Counted from the first letter of the stretch, positions 9,009-16,859 are shown. The stretch is DNA of 25,669 nt from Lachnospiraceae bacterium (GCA_024695225.1 JAILIO010000287.1:1-25669), one strand, 5' to 3'. Made by a program: numbers and translations. Notes: generated from the letters alone by a model not told the origin.

Positions 9009-9817
9009 AATATGTGAGGATACTTCTCTTTCTTGCAGGGTTATCATTTATCCTGTCAGGCTGCAGCGGGGAGTGCGGGGACCTGCAGGGAAGCGCTGCC
9101 CCGGAGGGCACAGGGCCTTGGGAAAGCGTTACGCAGGAGAGCGCAGAATCTCTGGAAAGCACTGCCCGGGAAAGTATTGCGCAGGAGAGCCCTGAGAAGG
9201 ACTTCTATATATCTGAAATAGATGACGAAATGTTTTCCGGGATGCAGGGGAGGTCCTACAGGGAAGGCTGCCCTGTCCCAAGGGAAGACCTGGTGTGTGT
9301 ACACGCCCTGCATGTGGACGCCGGGGGCGTGACCCATACGGGAGAGATGATATGCAACAGGTGCATAGCAGACAGGGTGCTGGGGATCCTTGAGGAACTT
9401 TATGAAAACAACTATCCCATAGAACGGATGGAGCCCGTGGACAGTTACGGCGGCGATGATGAGAGGTCTATGGAAGCCAACAACTCATCATGTTTTAATT
9501 TCCGTATGGTCAGCAATACCAATGTGATCTCCAAGCACGGCATGGGGCTTGCTGTGGACATAAACCCGCTGTACAACCCCTGCGTGAGGAAAGTAAACGG
9601 AGTTTTGTCTGTGGAACCTGAAACCGGAAAGCCCTACGCGGACAGGACCGGGGACTTTGAATACAAGATAGTCAAAGACGATCTGTGTTACAGGCTGTTC
9701 AGGGAAAACGGCTTTGTCTGGGGAGGGGAGTGGAAGAGTTTAAAGGACTACCAGCATTTTGAGGTGCCGGATGAAGTGTCCGATGAACTGATGAAAGAAT
9801 ATCTGCAGGCTAAATGA
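9005..9817 (+). CDS. Lipoprotein with M15-type (VanY/CwlK-like) peptidase domain
   Basis: The product is a cell-surface zinc peptidase predicted to cleave peptidoglycan stem peptides. It has a lipoprotein signal (LLFLAGLSFILSGC), a Ser/Glu/Gln-rich tether with imperfect ESxxQES repeats (about residues 37-60), and an M15_4-like catalytic domain. Zinc and catalytic residues are recognisable in KHGMGLAVDINP (His178, Asp185) and DYQHFE (His251). The TTG start overlaps the GH43 stop (TTGA), and a GTG three codons later is an alternative; both keep the signal peptide. Why a wall peptidase is coupled to a pectin enzyme is unclear. It could be a D,D-carboxypeptidase or an L-Ala-D-Glu endopeptidase. 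Confidence 0.87.
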   Translation: MKYVRILLFLAGLSFILSGCSGECGDLQGSAAPEGTGPWESVTQESAESLESTARESIAQESPEKDFYISEIDDEMFSGMQGRSYREGCPVPREDLVCVHALHVDAGGVTHTGEMICNRCIADRVLGILEELYENNYPIERMEPVDSYGGDDERSMEANNSSCFNFRMVSNTNVISKHGMGLAVDINPLYNPCVRKVNGVLSVEPETGKPYADRTGDFEYKIVKDDLCYRLFRENGFVWGGEWKSLKDYQHFEVPDEVSDELMKEYLQAK

Positions 9818-9940
9818 CAGGGACGGCGGATCAATAAAGGCGAAGTAAAGGCGTAAGCGATCGGTATGCAAAAAGCGCGTTCGAAAAAAATGAGTCCGGA
9901 GGGGATACACTGGCGTACTCACAGGCAACCTTCCCGGTCG

Positions 9941-9969
9941 TTGAAGTAAAAGAATATCTTTGTTATAAT
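9941..9969 (+). promoter_or_regulatory. Sigma-70-type promoter for the serine hydrolase gene
   Basis: TTGAAG (9941-9946) and a consensus TATAAT (9964-9969) are separated by exactly 17 bases. Transcription would start near 9976, giving a leader of about 50-70 bases. The rest of the gap 9818-10022 shows no clear terminator for the upstream gene. Confidence 0.82.
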
Positions 9970-10022
9970 CGAATTGGTTTTCGTAGATGAAACGGTAAAA
10001 GAATCGTAAAGACAGACAAACA

Positions 10023-11399
10023 TTGGTGGTTTTGGTGAGGTCCGTGATAGAGACGAAGGCTGATCTTTTGGGACTCGAGGAGGATCTGGGATATCTCGAT
10101 CTTCCCATGAAGGCCCTGCTTATAGAAAAGGATGGGGAGAGGATATACGAGCGGTACTGGAATCCTATAAAAGAAGGTACTCTGCTCAAGTATTTTTCCT
10201 GCGCAAAGAGCATGACCATGCTGGCCGTGGGACTTTTGGCCGAGGAAGGCCAGATACATCTGGATGCCCCCATATCGCTGTATTTTCCCGAATATTCCCA
10301 GAACGCTGAAGATCCCTGGTTCTCGAAGATGACTATCCGCAATATGCTGGAAATGAGGACCTGCTATTCAAAAACCACATATAACAAGACCAGCAGGACC
10401 GAGAATTGGGTGGAAAGCTTTTTCAAGGCTGAACCATCCCATCCGCCGGGGACTATTTTCAGGTATGACACTTCTTCTGCCCATACCCTCTGCGCTTTGG
10501 TTGAGAAGATCACCCATAAGGATATGCTCACATATCTGAAGGACACGGTGTTAGACGACCTGGGATTTTCCAGGTGGTCTTATCTTGCCAAGGATCCCTT
10601 TGGAACATCCATGGGCGGCAGCGGGCTTATGGTGTCCGCCGAGGATATGATGAAGGTGGGGAATATGGTGATGGGCCGCGGTGTGTACCGCGGTGAAAGG
10701 TTTTATCCCGGGGAATTCCTGGAGGAAGCCACAACCTACAAGGTGAGCCCTTATTTTGACCACAATGATCTCAGGGGATACGGGTATATGACATGGATGA
10801 TCCCGGGAGGATTTGCCTTCTTCGGTATGGGAAGCCAGTGGGTCCTCATGTACCCCGAACTTTCGCTGGTGATAGTCACAGCTGCGGACACACAGAAGAT
10901 ACCGGGCGCCGATGTGATGCTCAGAAACGCCCTGTACAGAAGGGTTGTGAAACCCCTGGGCGGAGATTACATGAAGTCCGTAAAAAGGGAAGGAATGCCC
11001 TTCCTGCCCTACGGCTCCAGCAGCAATGAAGACGATATGAACGGCAGAGGCTTCAGGTTCAAAAGCAACAGCTCCGGGTTCGAGACCATGTCCCTGAAAT
11101 TTGGAAGGGACAGCGGAACCCTCAGATACAGGCTTTCCGGAAGAGAATATTCCCTCCCCTTCGGTATGGACGGTTTCTGCGATTCACTGTTCCCGGGGAC
11201 AGGAGCGAAGTGCACCACCTTCGGCTCCTGGCTGGACGAAGACACTCTTTATATCAAATCCTGGCTCAGCGACGACTTCACAAGTTCCGTTACATTCAAA
11301 CTGTTTTTCGGAGATGACTTTGCCGTGGCACAGATCGGAAAGACCGAGGAAGTGCAGCTGAGGGAGTACAACGGCATATTCAATCTGGAGGACTTCTGA
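10023..11399 (+). CDS. Beta-lactamase-fold serine hydrolase
   Basis: This is a penicillin-binding-protein-like/class C beta-lactamase-type hydrolase of 458 residues without a signal peptide or membrane anchor, hence probably cytoplasmic. The catalytic SxxK motif is Ser59-Cys-Ala-Lys62 (YFSCAKSMTMLAVG) and the Tyr motif is probably Tyr148-Asp-Thr (FRYDTSSAH). The rest resembles esterase/6-aminohexanoate-dimer-hydrolase relatives, with an unassigned C-terminal extension after about residue 330. The start is uncertain: TTG 10023, GTG 10026, GTG 10035 and GTG 10044 are all in frame and none has an ideal ribosome binding site. It has its own promoter at 9941-9969. The real substrate is unknown; an acyl-ester carbohydrate is possible given the neighbours. 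Confidence 0.85.
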   Translation: MVVLVRSVIETKADLLGLEEDLGYLDLPMKALLIEKDGERIYERYWNPIKEGTLLKYFSCAKSMTMLAVGLLAEEGQIHLDAPISLYFPEYSQNAEDPWFSKMTIRNMLEMRTCYSKTTYNKTSRTENWVESFFKAEPSHPPGTIFRYDTSSAHTLCALVEKITHKDMLTYLKDTVLDDLGFSRWSYLAKDPFGTSMGGSGLMVSAEDMMKVGNMVMGRGVYRGERFYPGEFLEEATTYKVSPYFDHNDLRGYGYMTWMIPGGFAFFGMGSQWVLMYPELSLVIVTAADTQKIPGADVMLRNALYRRVVKPLGGDYMKSVKREGMPFLPYGSSSNEDDMNGRGFRFKSNSSGFETMSLKFGRDSGTLRYRLSGREYSLPFGMDGFCDSLFPGTGAKCTTFGSWLDEDTLYIKSWLSDDFTSSVTFKLFFGDDFAVAQIGKTEEVQLREYNGIFNLEDF

Positions 11400-11531
11400 A
11401 CCCTGCTGATCCGTACAGACTCCGGCTGATGGTGATCGAGTCTGACAGATTCTGAGTGATGCCGGTTGATCTTGACAGGCTCTGACAAACTCCGGCTGCC
11501 CATGTCTGATCCCCATCGTTCAAAGAAACTC

Positions 11532-11560
11532 TTGATTCCTGCCCGATAATATGATATTTT
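11532..11560 (+). promoter_or_regulatory. Promoter of rpsB-tsf
   Basis: TTGATT (11532-11537), a 17-base spacer and TATTTT (11555-11560) preceded by TGA (extended -10) form a plausible housekeeping promoter. Transcription would start near 11567, leaving a leader of about 117 bases. Confidence 0.65.
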
Positions 11561-11566
11561 ATCTAA

Positions 11567-11661
11567 GCGCGTTTTGCGCAGGATCTATAAATCTCCACGC
11601 GTGTGTCCAGACCCGCACGGTGCCCGGTATCCCCGGGTCTGCGGTGATTCCCGCGCGCGGG
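11567..11661 (+). promoter_or_regulatory. Structured 5' leader of rpsB (candidate autoregulatory element)
   Basis: The leader can form an 8-base-pair stem CAGACCCG (11608-11615) with CGGGTCTG (11634-11641), a GCGC hairpin at 11567-11579, and a self-complementary CCCGCGCGCGGG at 11650-11661 just before the ribosome binding site. Ribosomal protein operons are often controlled by the protein binding its own leader; S2 control is inferred here from position and structure only. I do not recognise a catalogued RNA family. Confidence 0.45.
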
Positions 11662-11683
11662 CAAACCGAAAGGAAGGAAGAAA

Positions 11684-12436
11684 ATGAGCGTTATTTCAAT
11701 GAAACAGCTGCTTGAAGCAGGCGTACACTTCGGACATCAGACCAGGAAATGGAATCCGAAGATGGCACCCTACATTTTCACGGAGAGAAACGGAATACAT
11801 ATCATCGATCTCCAGAAGAGTGTGGGAAAGGTTGACGAGGCTTACGATGCCGTATTCGACATTGTCTCCCAGGGGGGCACGGTCCTCTTTGTGGGAACGA
11901 AGAAACAGGCACAGGAGTCCGTTAAGAGCGAAGCCGAGAGATGCGGAATGTATTATGTCTGCGAGAGATGGCTCGGCGGCATGCTCACCAATTTCACCAC
12001 CATCCAGTCCCGTATCAGAAGGCTCAAGGACATAGAGCGCATGAGCCAGGACGGAACATTCGATCTTCTTCCCAAGAAGGAAGTCATCCAGATCAAGAAG
12101 GAATGGGATAAGCTTGAGAAGAACCTGGGCGGCATAAAGAATATGACCAGGGTTCCCGATGCTATCTTTGTGGTCGACCCCAGGAAAGAGCATATCTGCA
12201 TATCGGAAGCCAGGAAGCTGGGCGTCACCCTGATCGGTATCGGCGATACAAACTGTGATCCTGATGAACTGGACTACATCATCCCCGGAAATGATGACGC
12301 CATAAGGGCAGTCAAACTCATCGTATCCACCATGGCTGATGCGGTTGTTGCGGCAAATCAGGGCGAGGAAGCGGCTACCGGAAGCAGCGCCGAGGGCGAA
12401 GCGGAAGAAGAGGGAGCAGCGGAAGAGACAGCCTGA
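11684..12436 (+). CDS. rpsB: 30S ribosomal protein S2
   Basis: The 250-residue product is a full-length S2. It begins with the conserved LLEAGVHFGHQTRKWNPKM and includes GGTVLFVGTKKQAQ, the ERWLGGMLTNF segment and the PDAIFVVDPRKEHICISEA motif. The C-terminal 25 residues are an acidic Glu/Ala-rich tail, a common variable feature. S2 binds late to the small subunit near the neck. An AGGAAGGAAG site precedes ATG 11684, and tsf follows after 32 bases, the classical rpsB-tsf order. The unit interrupts the carbohydrate-related genes on both sides. Confidence 0.98.
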   Translation: MSVISMKQLLEAGVHFGHQTRKWNPKMAPYIFTERNGIHIIDLQKSVGKVDEAYDAVFDIVSQGGTVLFVGTKKQAQESVKSEAERCGMYYVCERWLGGMLTNFTTIQSRIRRLKDIERMSQDGTFDLLPKKEVIQIKKEWDKLEKNLGGIKNMTRVPDAIFVVDPRKEHICISEARKLGVTLIGIGDTNCDPDELDYIIPGNDDAIRAVKLIVSTMADAVVAANQGEEAATGSSAEGEAEEEGAAEETA

Positions 12437-12468
12437 TAAAGATCAGGGATTTGAAAGGAGAAATACAA

Positions 12469-13404
12469 ATGGCAGCTATAACAGCTTCACTTGTTAAAGA
12501 ATTGAGAGAACAGACCGGCGCAGGCATGATGGACTGCAAAAAGGCCCTCACCGAGACCAACGGTGATATGGATGCCGCTGTAGAATACCTGAGAAAGAAC
12601 GGTCAGGCAAAGGCGGAAAAGAAGGCCGGAAGGATCGCAGCGGAAGGCCTCAGCCTTGTGTGCGTGAAGGACGATCACACAGCATCCATCGTTGAAGTGA
12701 ATTCCGAGACTGATTTCGTGGCTCAGAACGAGAAGTTCAAGGCTTTTGTAGAGGATGTGGCAGCTCAGGCTGCAGAGACAAACGCCTCCGATCTGGACGC
12801 ATTCATGGAAGAGAAATGGCTTAAGAACGACTCCATGACCGTGAAGGAAGCTCTTGTGGAACAGGTCTCCGTGATCAGCGAGAACCTGAAGATCAGGAGA
12901 TTCGAGAAAGTGACGGAAGAGAACGGACTGGTTGCAGGCTATATCCATGCAGGCGGAAGGATCTCCGTTATCGTGGACGCGGAGTGCAGCGTTGTAAATG
13001 ATGAGATCCGTGAGGCTCTCCACAATGTGGCCCTTCAGGTGTGCGCAATGGGACCCAAGTATGTGTCTCAGGATGAGATCAGCCAGGAATACAGAGATCA
13101 TGAGAAGGAGATCATCGAAGCCCAGATCAAGAACGATCCCAAGGAATCACAGAAACCCGAGAAGGTTATCCAGGGCATCGTAATGGGCCGTCTCAACAAG
13201 GAATTCAAAGAGATCTGCCTGAACGATCAGGTCTTTGTCAAGGCGGAAGACGGGAAGCAGACCGTGAAGGCTTATGTGGACGGCGTTGCCAAGAAGAACA
13301 ATGCCGATATAAAGATCAAGAGATTTGTCCGTTATGAGACGGGCGAAGGTCTTGAGAAGAAGCAGGAAGATTTCGCGGCAGAGGTTGCTTCACAGCTGAA
13401 ATAA
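12469..13404 (+). CDS. tsf: Translation elongation factor Ts
   Basis: EF-Ts regenerates EF-Tu-GTP. The 311-residue protein begins with a UBA-like domain (LVKELREQTGAGMMDCKKAL), has the EF-Tu contact TDFVAQNEKF, and continues through two core subdomains. ATG 12469 is chosen because AAAGGAG lies immediately upstream at 12454-12460; the in-frame TTG at 12451 would place that ribosome binding site inside the coding region. It is the second gene of the rpsB operon and is followed by an intrinsic terminator. Confidence 0.98.
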   Translation: MAAITASLVKELREQTGAGMMDCKKALTETNGDMDAAVEYLRKNGQAKAEKKAGRIAAEGLSLVCVKDDHTASIVEVNSETDFVAQNEKFKAFVEDVAAQAAETNASDLDAFMEEKWLKNDSMTVKEALVEQVSVISENLKIRRFEKVTEENGLVAGYIHAGGRISVIVDAECSVVNDEIREALHNVALQVCAMGPKYVSQDEISQEYRDHEKEIIEAQIKNDPKESQKPEKVIQGIVMGRLNKEFKEICLNDQVFVKAEDGKQTVKAYVDGVAKKNNADIKIKRFVRYETGEGLEKKQEDFAAEVASQLK

Positions 13405-13427
13405 GTTCATGTGAACACAGACATCCG

Positions 13428-13459
13428 GAGGGAGGCTTTGGCCTCCCTCTTTTGCTTTT
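13428..13459 (+). terminator. Intrinsic terminator of rpsB-tsf
   Basis: GAGGGAGGC (13428-13436) pairs perfectly with GCCTCCCTC (13441-13449) around a TTTG loop, followed by TTTTGCTTTT. A small palindrome GTTCATGTGAAC lies just upstream at 13405-13416. Confidence 0.93.
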
Positions 13460-13523
13460 CTGCAACAACTGTGCGGGGCCTTCAAATACATAAAATAGTT
13501 CTGAATACGCTTTAAATTATCGT

Positions 13524-13551
13524 TTCATTATTCACCTCCGTATGCTATAAT
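13524..13551 (+). promoter_or_regulatory. Promoter of the diguanylate cyclase gene
   Basis: A consensus TATAAT at 13546-13551 is preceded by TGC, an extended -10. The -35 region is weak (TTCATT around 13524-13529), as is usual when the -10 is extended. The leader of about 35 bases carries the AGGAGG site at 13576-13581. Confidence 0.75.
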
Positions 13552-13593
13552 GACGCTGTATATCAATTTTCACACAGGAGGATAAAACATTTC

Positions 13594-15063
13594 ATGGATA
13601 TTACCGGAATGACTGCTGAATCTGGATTATCTTCTGGCGTAATGAATGGTGTCCTCGATCTGTCAGGTATGATAGTCCACAGTGACAGAGAGTGCGTACA
13701 TTTTATTTCCGGAAGAGGGGATTATCCACTTTCGCATATTATACATGAGGATGACAAGGACGAATTTCAGAAGGTCTTGGATGAAGCCAAAAATGCAAAT
13801 GTCCATTGTGATCTGATACTGCGCATGAAGCGGATCGATGGAACATACGCGCCCTTCTGTATGAGTCTTGAGTCAAAGGATGATGACGAGGGCAGGCGAG
13901 TATCCTTCTCTCTCAAGGATCTGCTGCTTTTGATGGAGGGATATGAAAACGCTCTCGACAAGGAAAAAGCGGCGGGTGAAAGGCGTCAGGAAAAAGAAAA
14001 CGCCAAGCGTCATGCCTACGGCCGTACGGGAGATCTGGATCCGGCCACAGGCATTCTGAACAAACCTTCCATACAGAATTATTGCAAAGAAAGGCTCAGC
14101 AAGATAAAAGAAGAGCAGACCATCTGGCTGGCCATAGGCGATATCGATGATTTCAAAAATGTAAATGACACATACGGCCATGCATTTGGTGATCAGGTCA
14201 TTTTGGAGACTGCCAGGTGCATAAAGAACGAGATCGGTCCCAACGGGGCGGTGGGACGTTTTGGTGGCGACGAATTCTTTATTTGCGTAGAGAATTCCGA
14301 CGAACCCGGCATCAGGAAGATACTCACGGAATTCAGAAAGACCCTGGAGTGGAATGTGATGCAGATGAAGAGCGACTGCCATGTGACCATGTCCGTGGGC
14401 ACGGTGTGCGCTCCCTTAAACGGCACGGATTACGATGAGCTGTTCGCCAAGGCGGACAAGGCTCTCTATATAGCCAAGGGAAAGGGCAAGAACCGTTACA
14501 TCATTTACAGGGAGGTCATGCACGGAGACACTGTGATCCCCAAGGATGAGACGGCTATCAGGTATGCCCACAGCTATACCGAGCGCGTATCCGCCACAAT
14601 AGCCCGTATGACGGCCAAATTTGTCAGCAGGAAGAGAGATGCCATAGACGAAGCCATGCACGAGATCATGGATGCCTTCGTGCTGGACGAGATCAGTGTT
14701 TTCTCCGGCGAAGGACTTGGGTGTGTCTACACTTCCAGAAAAGACCAGAAGGACTCGGTATCCGAGGAGGTTGTCTCCGATATATTGAATGCCCGCAGGC
14801 TTTCCGTGAACGGAGTTCTGGTGGTGAACAGGCTGACGGGGTACGACGAGATGTCTCCTGCTCTTTATCAGTGGCTCAGCGGCAAGAAGGTCAGCAGCGC
14901 CATATTCTGCCTCTTCTATGACGGCGATCACAAGGTCTCTTCAGTGTATGTGTACAAGAACAGGTCCTCCAACAGCAGGAAGTGGGGAGCTGAGGATCCC
15001 AACTATCTGCTGATTTTCTCCAACATGGTGGAACAGGTTATGAAACTGGAGGACAAGTCGTGA
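13594..15063 (+). CDS. Soluble diguanylate cyclase, PAS-GGDEF-GAF-like
   Basis: The protein makes c-di-GMP from two GTP. In 489 residues there is a PAS-like sensor (about 20-120), a charged helical linker (about 125-150), a GGDEF domain (about 150-310) with an intact GGDEF signature at 224-228 and DIDDFKNVNDTYGH upstream, and a C-terminal region (about 320-485) with GAF-like features ending in LLIFSNMVEQVM. No membrane segment is present, so it is a cytoplasmic sensor-enzyme. The inhibitory RxxD site normally five residues before GGDEF is absent (GPNGAVGRF), so product inhibition there is not expected. It has its own promoter and overlaps the next gene by 4 bases (GTGA). Confidence 0.93.
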   Translation: MDITGMTAESGLSSGVMNGVLDLSGMIVHSDRECVHFISGRGDYPLSHIIHEDDKDEFQKVLDEAKNANVHCDLILRMKRIDGTYAPFCMSLESKDDDEGRRVSFSLKDLLLLMEGYENALDKEKAAGERRQEKENAKRHAYGRTGDLDPATGILNKPSIQNYCKERLSKIKEEQTIWLAIGDIDDFKNVNDTYGHAFGDQVILETARCIKNEIGPNGAVGRFGGDEFFICVENSDEPGIRKILTEFRKTLEWNVMQMKSDCHVTMSVGTVCAPLNGTDYDELFAKADKALYIAKGKGKNRYIIYREVMHGDTVIPKDETAIRYAHSYTERVSATIARMTAKFVSRKRDAIDEAMHEIMDAFVLDEISVFSGEGLGCVYTSRKDQKDSVSEEVVSDILNARRLSVNGVLVVNRLTGYDEMSPALYQWLSGKKVSSAIFCLFYDGDHKVSSVYVYKNRSSNSRKWGAEDPNYLLIFSNMVEQVMKLEDKS

Positions 15064-15878
15064 AGCTGGGGGCAAGAGCGCATGATTACGGCAGACACGA
15101 GCTGGGAGAACTGGCACAGATCATAGCCGGAGAGGGTTTTGACACGGTACAGCTGGCCCTGACCAAATGCGCCGAGGGCGTGAAGAGTTTTGATGATATA
15201 GATGAAGGGCTGTGTATAAAAGCGAAGGAGGCCCTTGACAATAATGGCCTTGAATGCGCGGTATTCGGATGCTATGTGGACCTTGCGGCCGAGGATCCGG
15301 ATGTGCGGAAAAAGGCTCAGGACAATTTCATAAAGTGTATGGAATTCAACAGGGATATAGTAAAGGGCTCTGTGGTGGGCTCCGAGTCATGTTATAAGCG
15401 TCCCGGGAAACTGGAGAAGAGACGGCTTTTCCCCTTCTTCCTGGAGTCTGTGGACAGGATATGTGAGGCTTCAGAGAAGCTGGATACGGATTTTGCAATA
15501 GAGCCTGTGGCATGGCATGTGCTTGAGGATGTATGGCTTATGCGGGAACTGCTGGATAAATGCGATTGTTCTCATTTCCATACCATCTTCGACCTGGCAA
15601 ATGTGCTAGACAAGCCTGCCATAACAGACCAGAAGAATTACTGGAGAGAATGTTTTTCTGTGCTGGGAGACAGCATATGCGCCATACATTTAAAGGATAT
15701 ACAGATGTCTCCCGAGGGAAGCCAGATACAGGTCCTGATAGGTGAAGGACTTATAGATTACAGCGTGCTCAGGGAATGGCTCAGGGACAAGCCGGATATG
15801 CCTGTGCTCAGAGAGGGCATACATCCCGAGAGCGCGGCAAAAGATATTGAACAGATGAGAAAACTTTGGGAGGTGTGA
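15060..15878 (+). CDS. Sugar phosphate isomerase/epimerase-like TIM-barrel protein
   Basis: The 272-residue product belongs to the xylose isomerase-like TIM-barrel group, which interconverts sugars or sugar acids with a divalent metal. Four candidate metal ligands stand at barrel strand ends: Glu148 (AIEPVAWH), Asp178 (IFDLANV), His210 (AIHLKDI) and Glu252 (LREGIHP). Length and motifs are complete and no signal peptide is seen. The GTG start overlaps the stop of the cyclase gene, so the two are translationally coupled. Its stop abuts the stop of the convergent araC-type gene with no gap. The substrate is unknown; a uronate, rhamnose-related sugar or inositol would all fit the family. Confidence 0.85.
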   Translation: MKLGARAHDYGRHELGELAQIIAGEGFDTVQLALTKCAEGVKSFDDIDEGLCIKAKEALDNNGLECAVFGCYVDLAAEDPDVRKKAQDNFIKCMEFNRDIVKGSVVGSESCYKRPGKLEKRRLFPFFLESVDRICEASEKLDTDFAIEPVAWHVLEDVWLMRELLDKCDCSHFHTIFDLANVLDKPAITDQKNYWRECFSVLGDSICAIHLKDIQMSPEGSQIQVLIGEGLIDYSVLREWLRDKPDMPVLREGIHPESAAKDIEQMRKLWEV

Positions 15879-16715
15879 TCAGTCTTCTTCCTGTTTGCGG
15901 TAGCCGGAGGGCGATACTCCCCGGGCGGCCTTGAAGGCATCACCAAAGTAGGTGCTGCTGGAGAAACCGCACCTGGCGGAGATCTCAGATATGGACATAT
16001 CGGTTCCTCTGAGAAGGGAAGCAGCTTTGTTAAGCCTCAGTTCATCCCGGTATTCGCGGAAACCCTTGCCGGTGAGGACTTTGAACTTTCTCGAATAATA
16101 GGAAGGAGAAAACCCCGTGAAGGAGGCTACATCGTTCAGGGAAAGATCCTCGGAGAAGTGCTCTTCTATGTGTTTTATGCTTTCCAAAAGAGCGATCTCC
16201 GTTGACCCGTACCTGGGGCTTTCCGAAGGGACTGAACACATGCTGCTCAGGGTCATCATGAACTGCTGGAACATATGATCCAAAAGGATATCGCTGTATT
16301 CTTCGTTTTGAAGAAACAGCTGCAGCATTGAGGACAGCGCGGACTCGAAACTCTCCCTGCTTTCGGGATTGACCGAGAGGTGCAGAGGTCTGGGCGGTCT
16401 CTCAGAGTTAAAGGGCAGATAAGGCAGGATCCTGGGATCCAGCTTTTCGTAATTGAAATACAGGGCGTAGCGGTCGTTAAAGCCTTTGCCCTCGTAACGG
16501 TTGGAATGCAGGGTGTAGGGAGTCACCAGCAGCAGGTCTCCTTCGGAGAGGATGGACACGGTGTCGATGACTGTGGACCGTGCCCGGCCGTGCTGGAGGT
16601 ATAGCAGCTCGAAGTATCCGTGGAGATGGCTGTCGGGCTGGGTGCGATGGGCTATGCGGCGCTTTTTGTCGATAGCGATATTGTTTCTTAATTTGCGTGT
16701 GTTTCTGTGATCCAT
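15879..16715 (-). CDS. AraC-family transcriptional regulator
   Basis: The 278-residue regulator has an N-terminal cupin-like sensor (about 25-110; HLHGYFELLYLQ and a SEGDLLLVTPYTLHSN segment) and a C-terminal double helix-turn-helix (about 180-278; LSLNDVASFTGFSPSYYSRKFK and ISEISARCGFSSSTYFGDAFK). The open frame runs far upstream, antisense to GH105, but the only sensible start is the ATG at 16713-16715, because the homologous region begins just after it. A TATAAT ends only six bases before this ATG, so the mRNA may be leaderless. It is divergent from the pectin genes and is their most likely regulator, responding to an oligo-uronide. Confidence 0.9.
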   Translation of the reverse strand: MDHRNTRKLRNNIAIDKKRRIAHRTQPDSHLHGYFELLYLQHGRARSTVIDTVSILSEGDLLLVTPYTLHSNRYEGKGFNDRYALYFNYEKLDPRILPYLPFNSERPPRPLHLSVNPESRESFESALSSMLQLFLQNEEYSDILLDHMFQQFMMTLSSMCSVPSESPRYGSTEIALLESIKHIEEHFSEDLSLNDVASFTGFSPSYYSRKFKVLTGKGFREYRDELRLNKAASLLRGTDMSISEISARCGFSSSTYFGDAFKAARGVSPSGYRKQEED

Positions 16716-16721
16716 GCCGTT

Positions 16722-16751
16722 ATTATAACACGGATGACACGAAACCTGCAA
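16722..16751 (-). promoter_or_regulatory. Promoter of the araC-type gene
   Basis: On the minus strand, TTGCAG (complement of 16746-16751), an 18-base spacer and TATAAT (complement of 16722-16727), with TGT in front (extended -10). The predicted start point coincides with the A of the ATG. Confidence 0.65.
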
Positions 16752-16760
16752 GTTATGCAG
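16746..16760. promoter_or_regulatory. Candidate operator dyad CTGCA-N5-TGCAG
   Basis: A perfect 5+5 inverted repeat with a 5-base centre overlaps the -35 of the araC-type promoter in the divergent gap 16716-16859. Its position suits autoregulation and control of the GH105 operon. No clear promoter for GH105 is seen in the same gap. Confidence 0.4.
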
Positions 16761-16859
16761 ATTAGGACAAGAAAACAGTATTTTGGCAGGTAGTTTTGAC
16801 TGACGGGGCCATACGCTTCGGAGCAGTCGTATATCATAAAACGAGAAAGGGTTTATATT

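Noticed and set aside
12451..12468. TTG upstream start for tsf
   Set aside because: It would put the AAAGGAG ribosome binding site inside the gene; EF-Ts homologues start at MAAITASLVKELR-like sequence.
13460..13593. c-di-GMP riboswitch in the gaps near the c-di-GMP genes
   Set aside because: I looked for GEMM-type conserved cores in this gap and in 2802-2987, 9818-10022, 11400-11683 and 24470-24589 and saw none.
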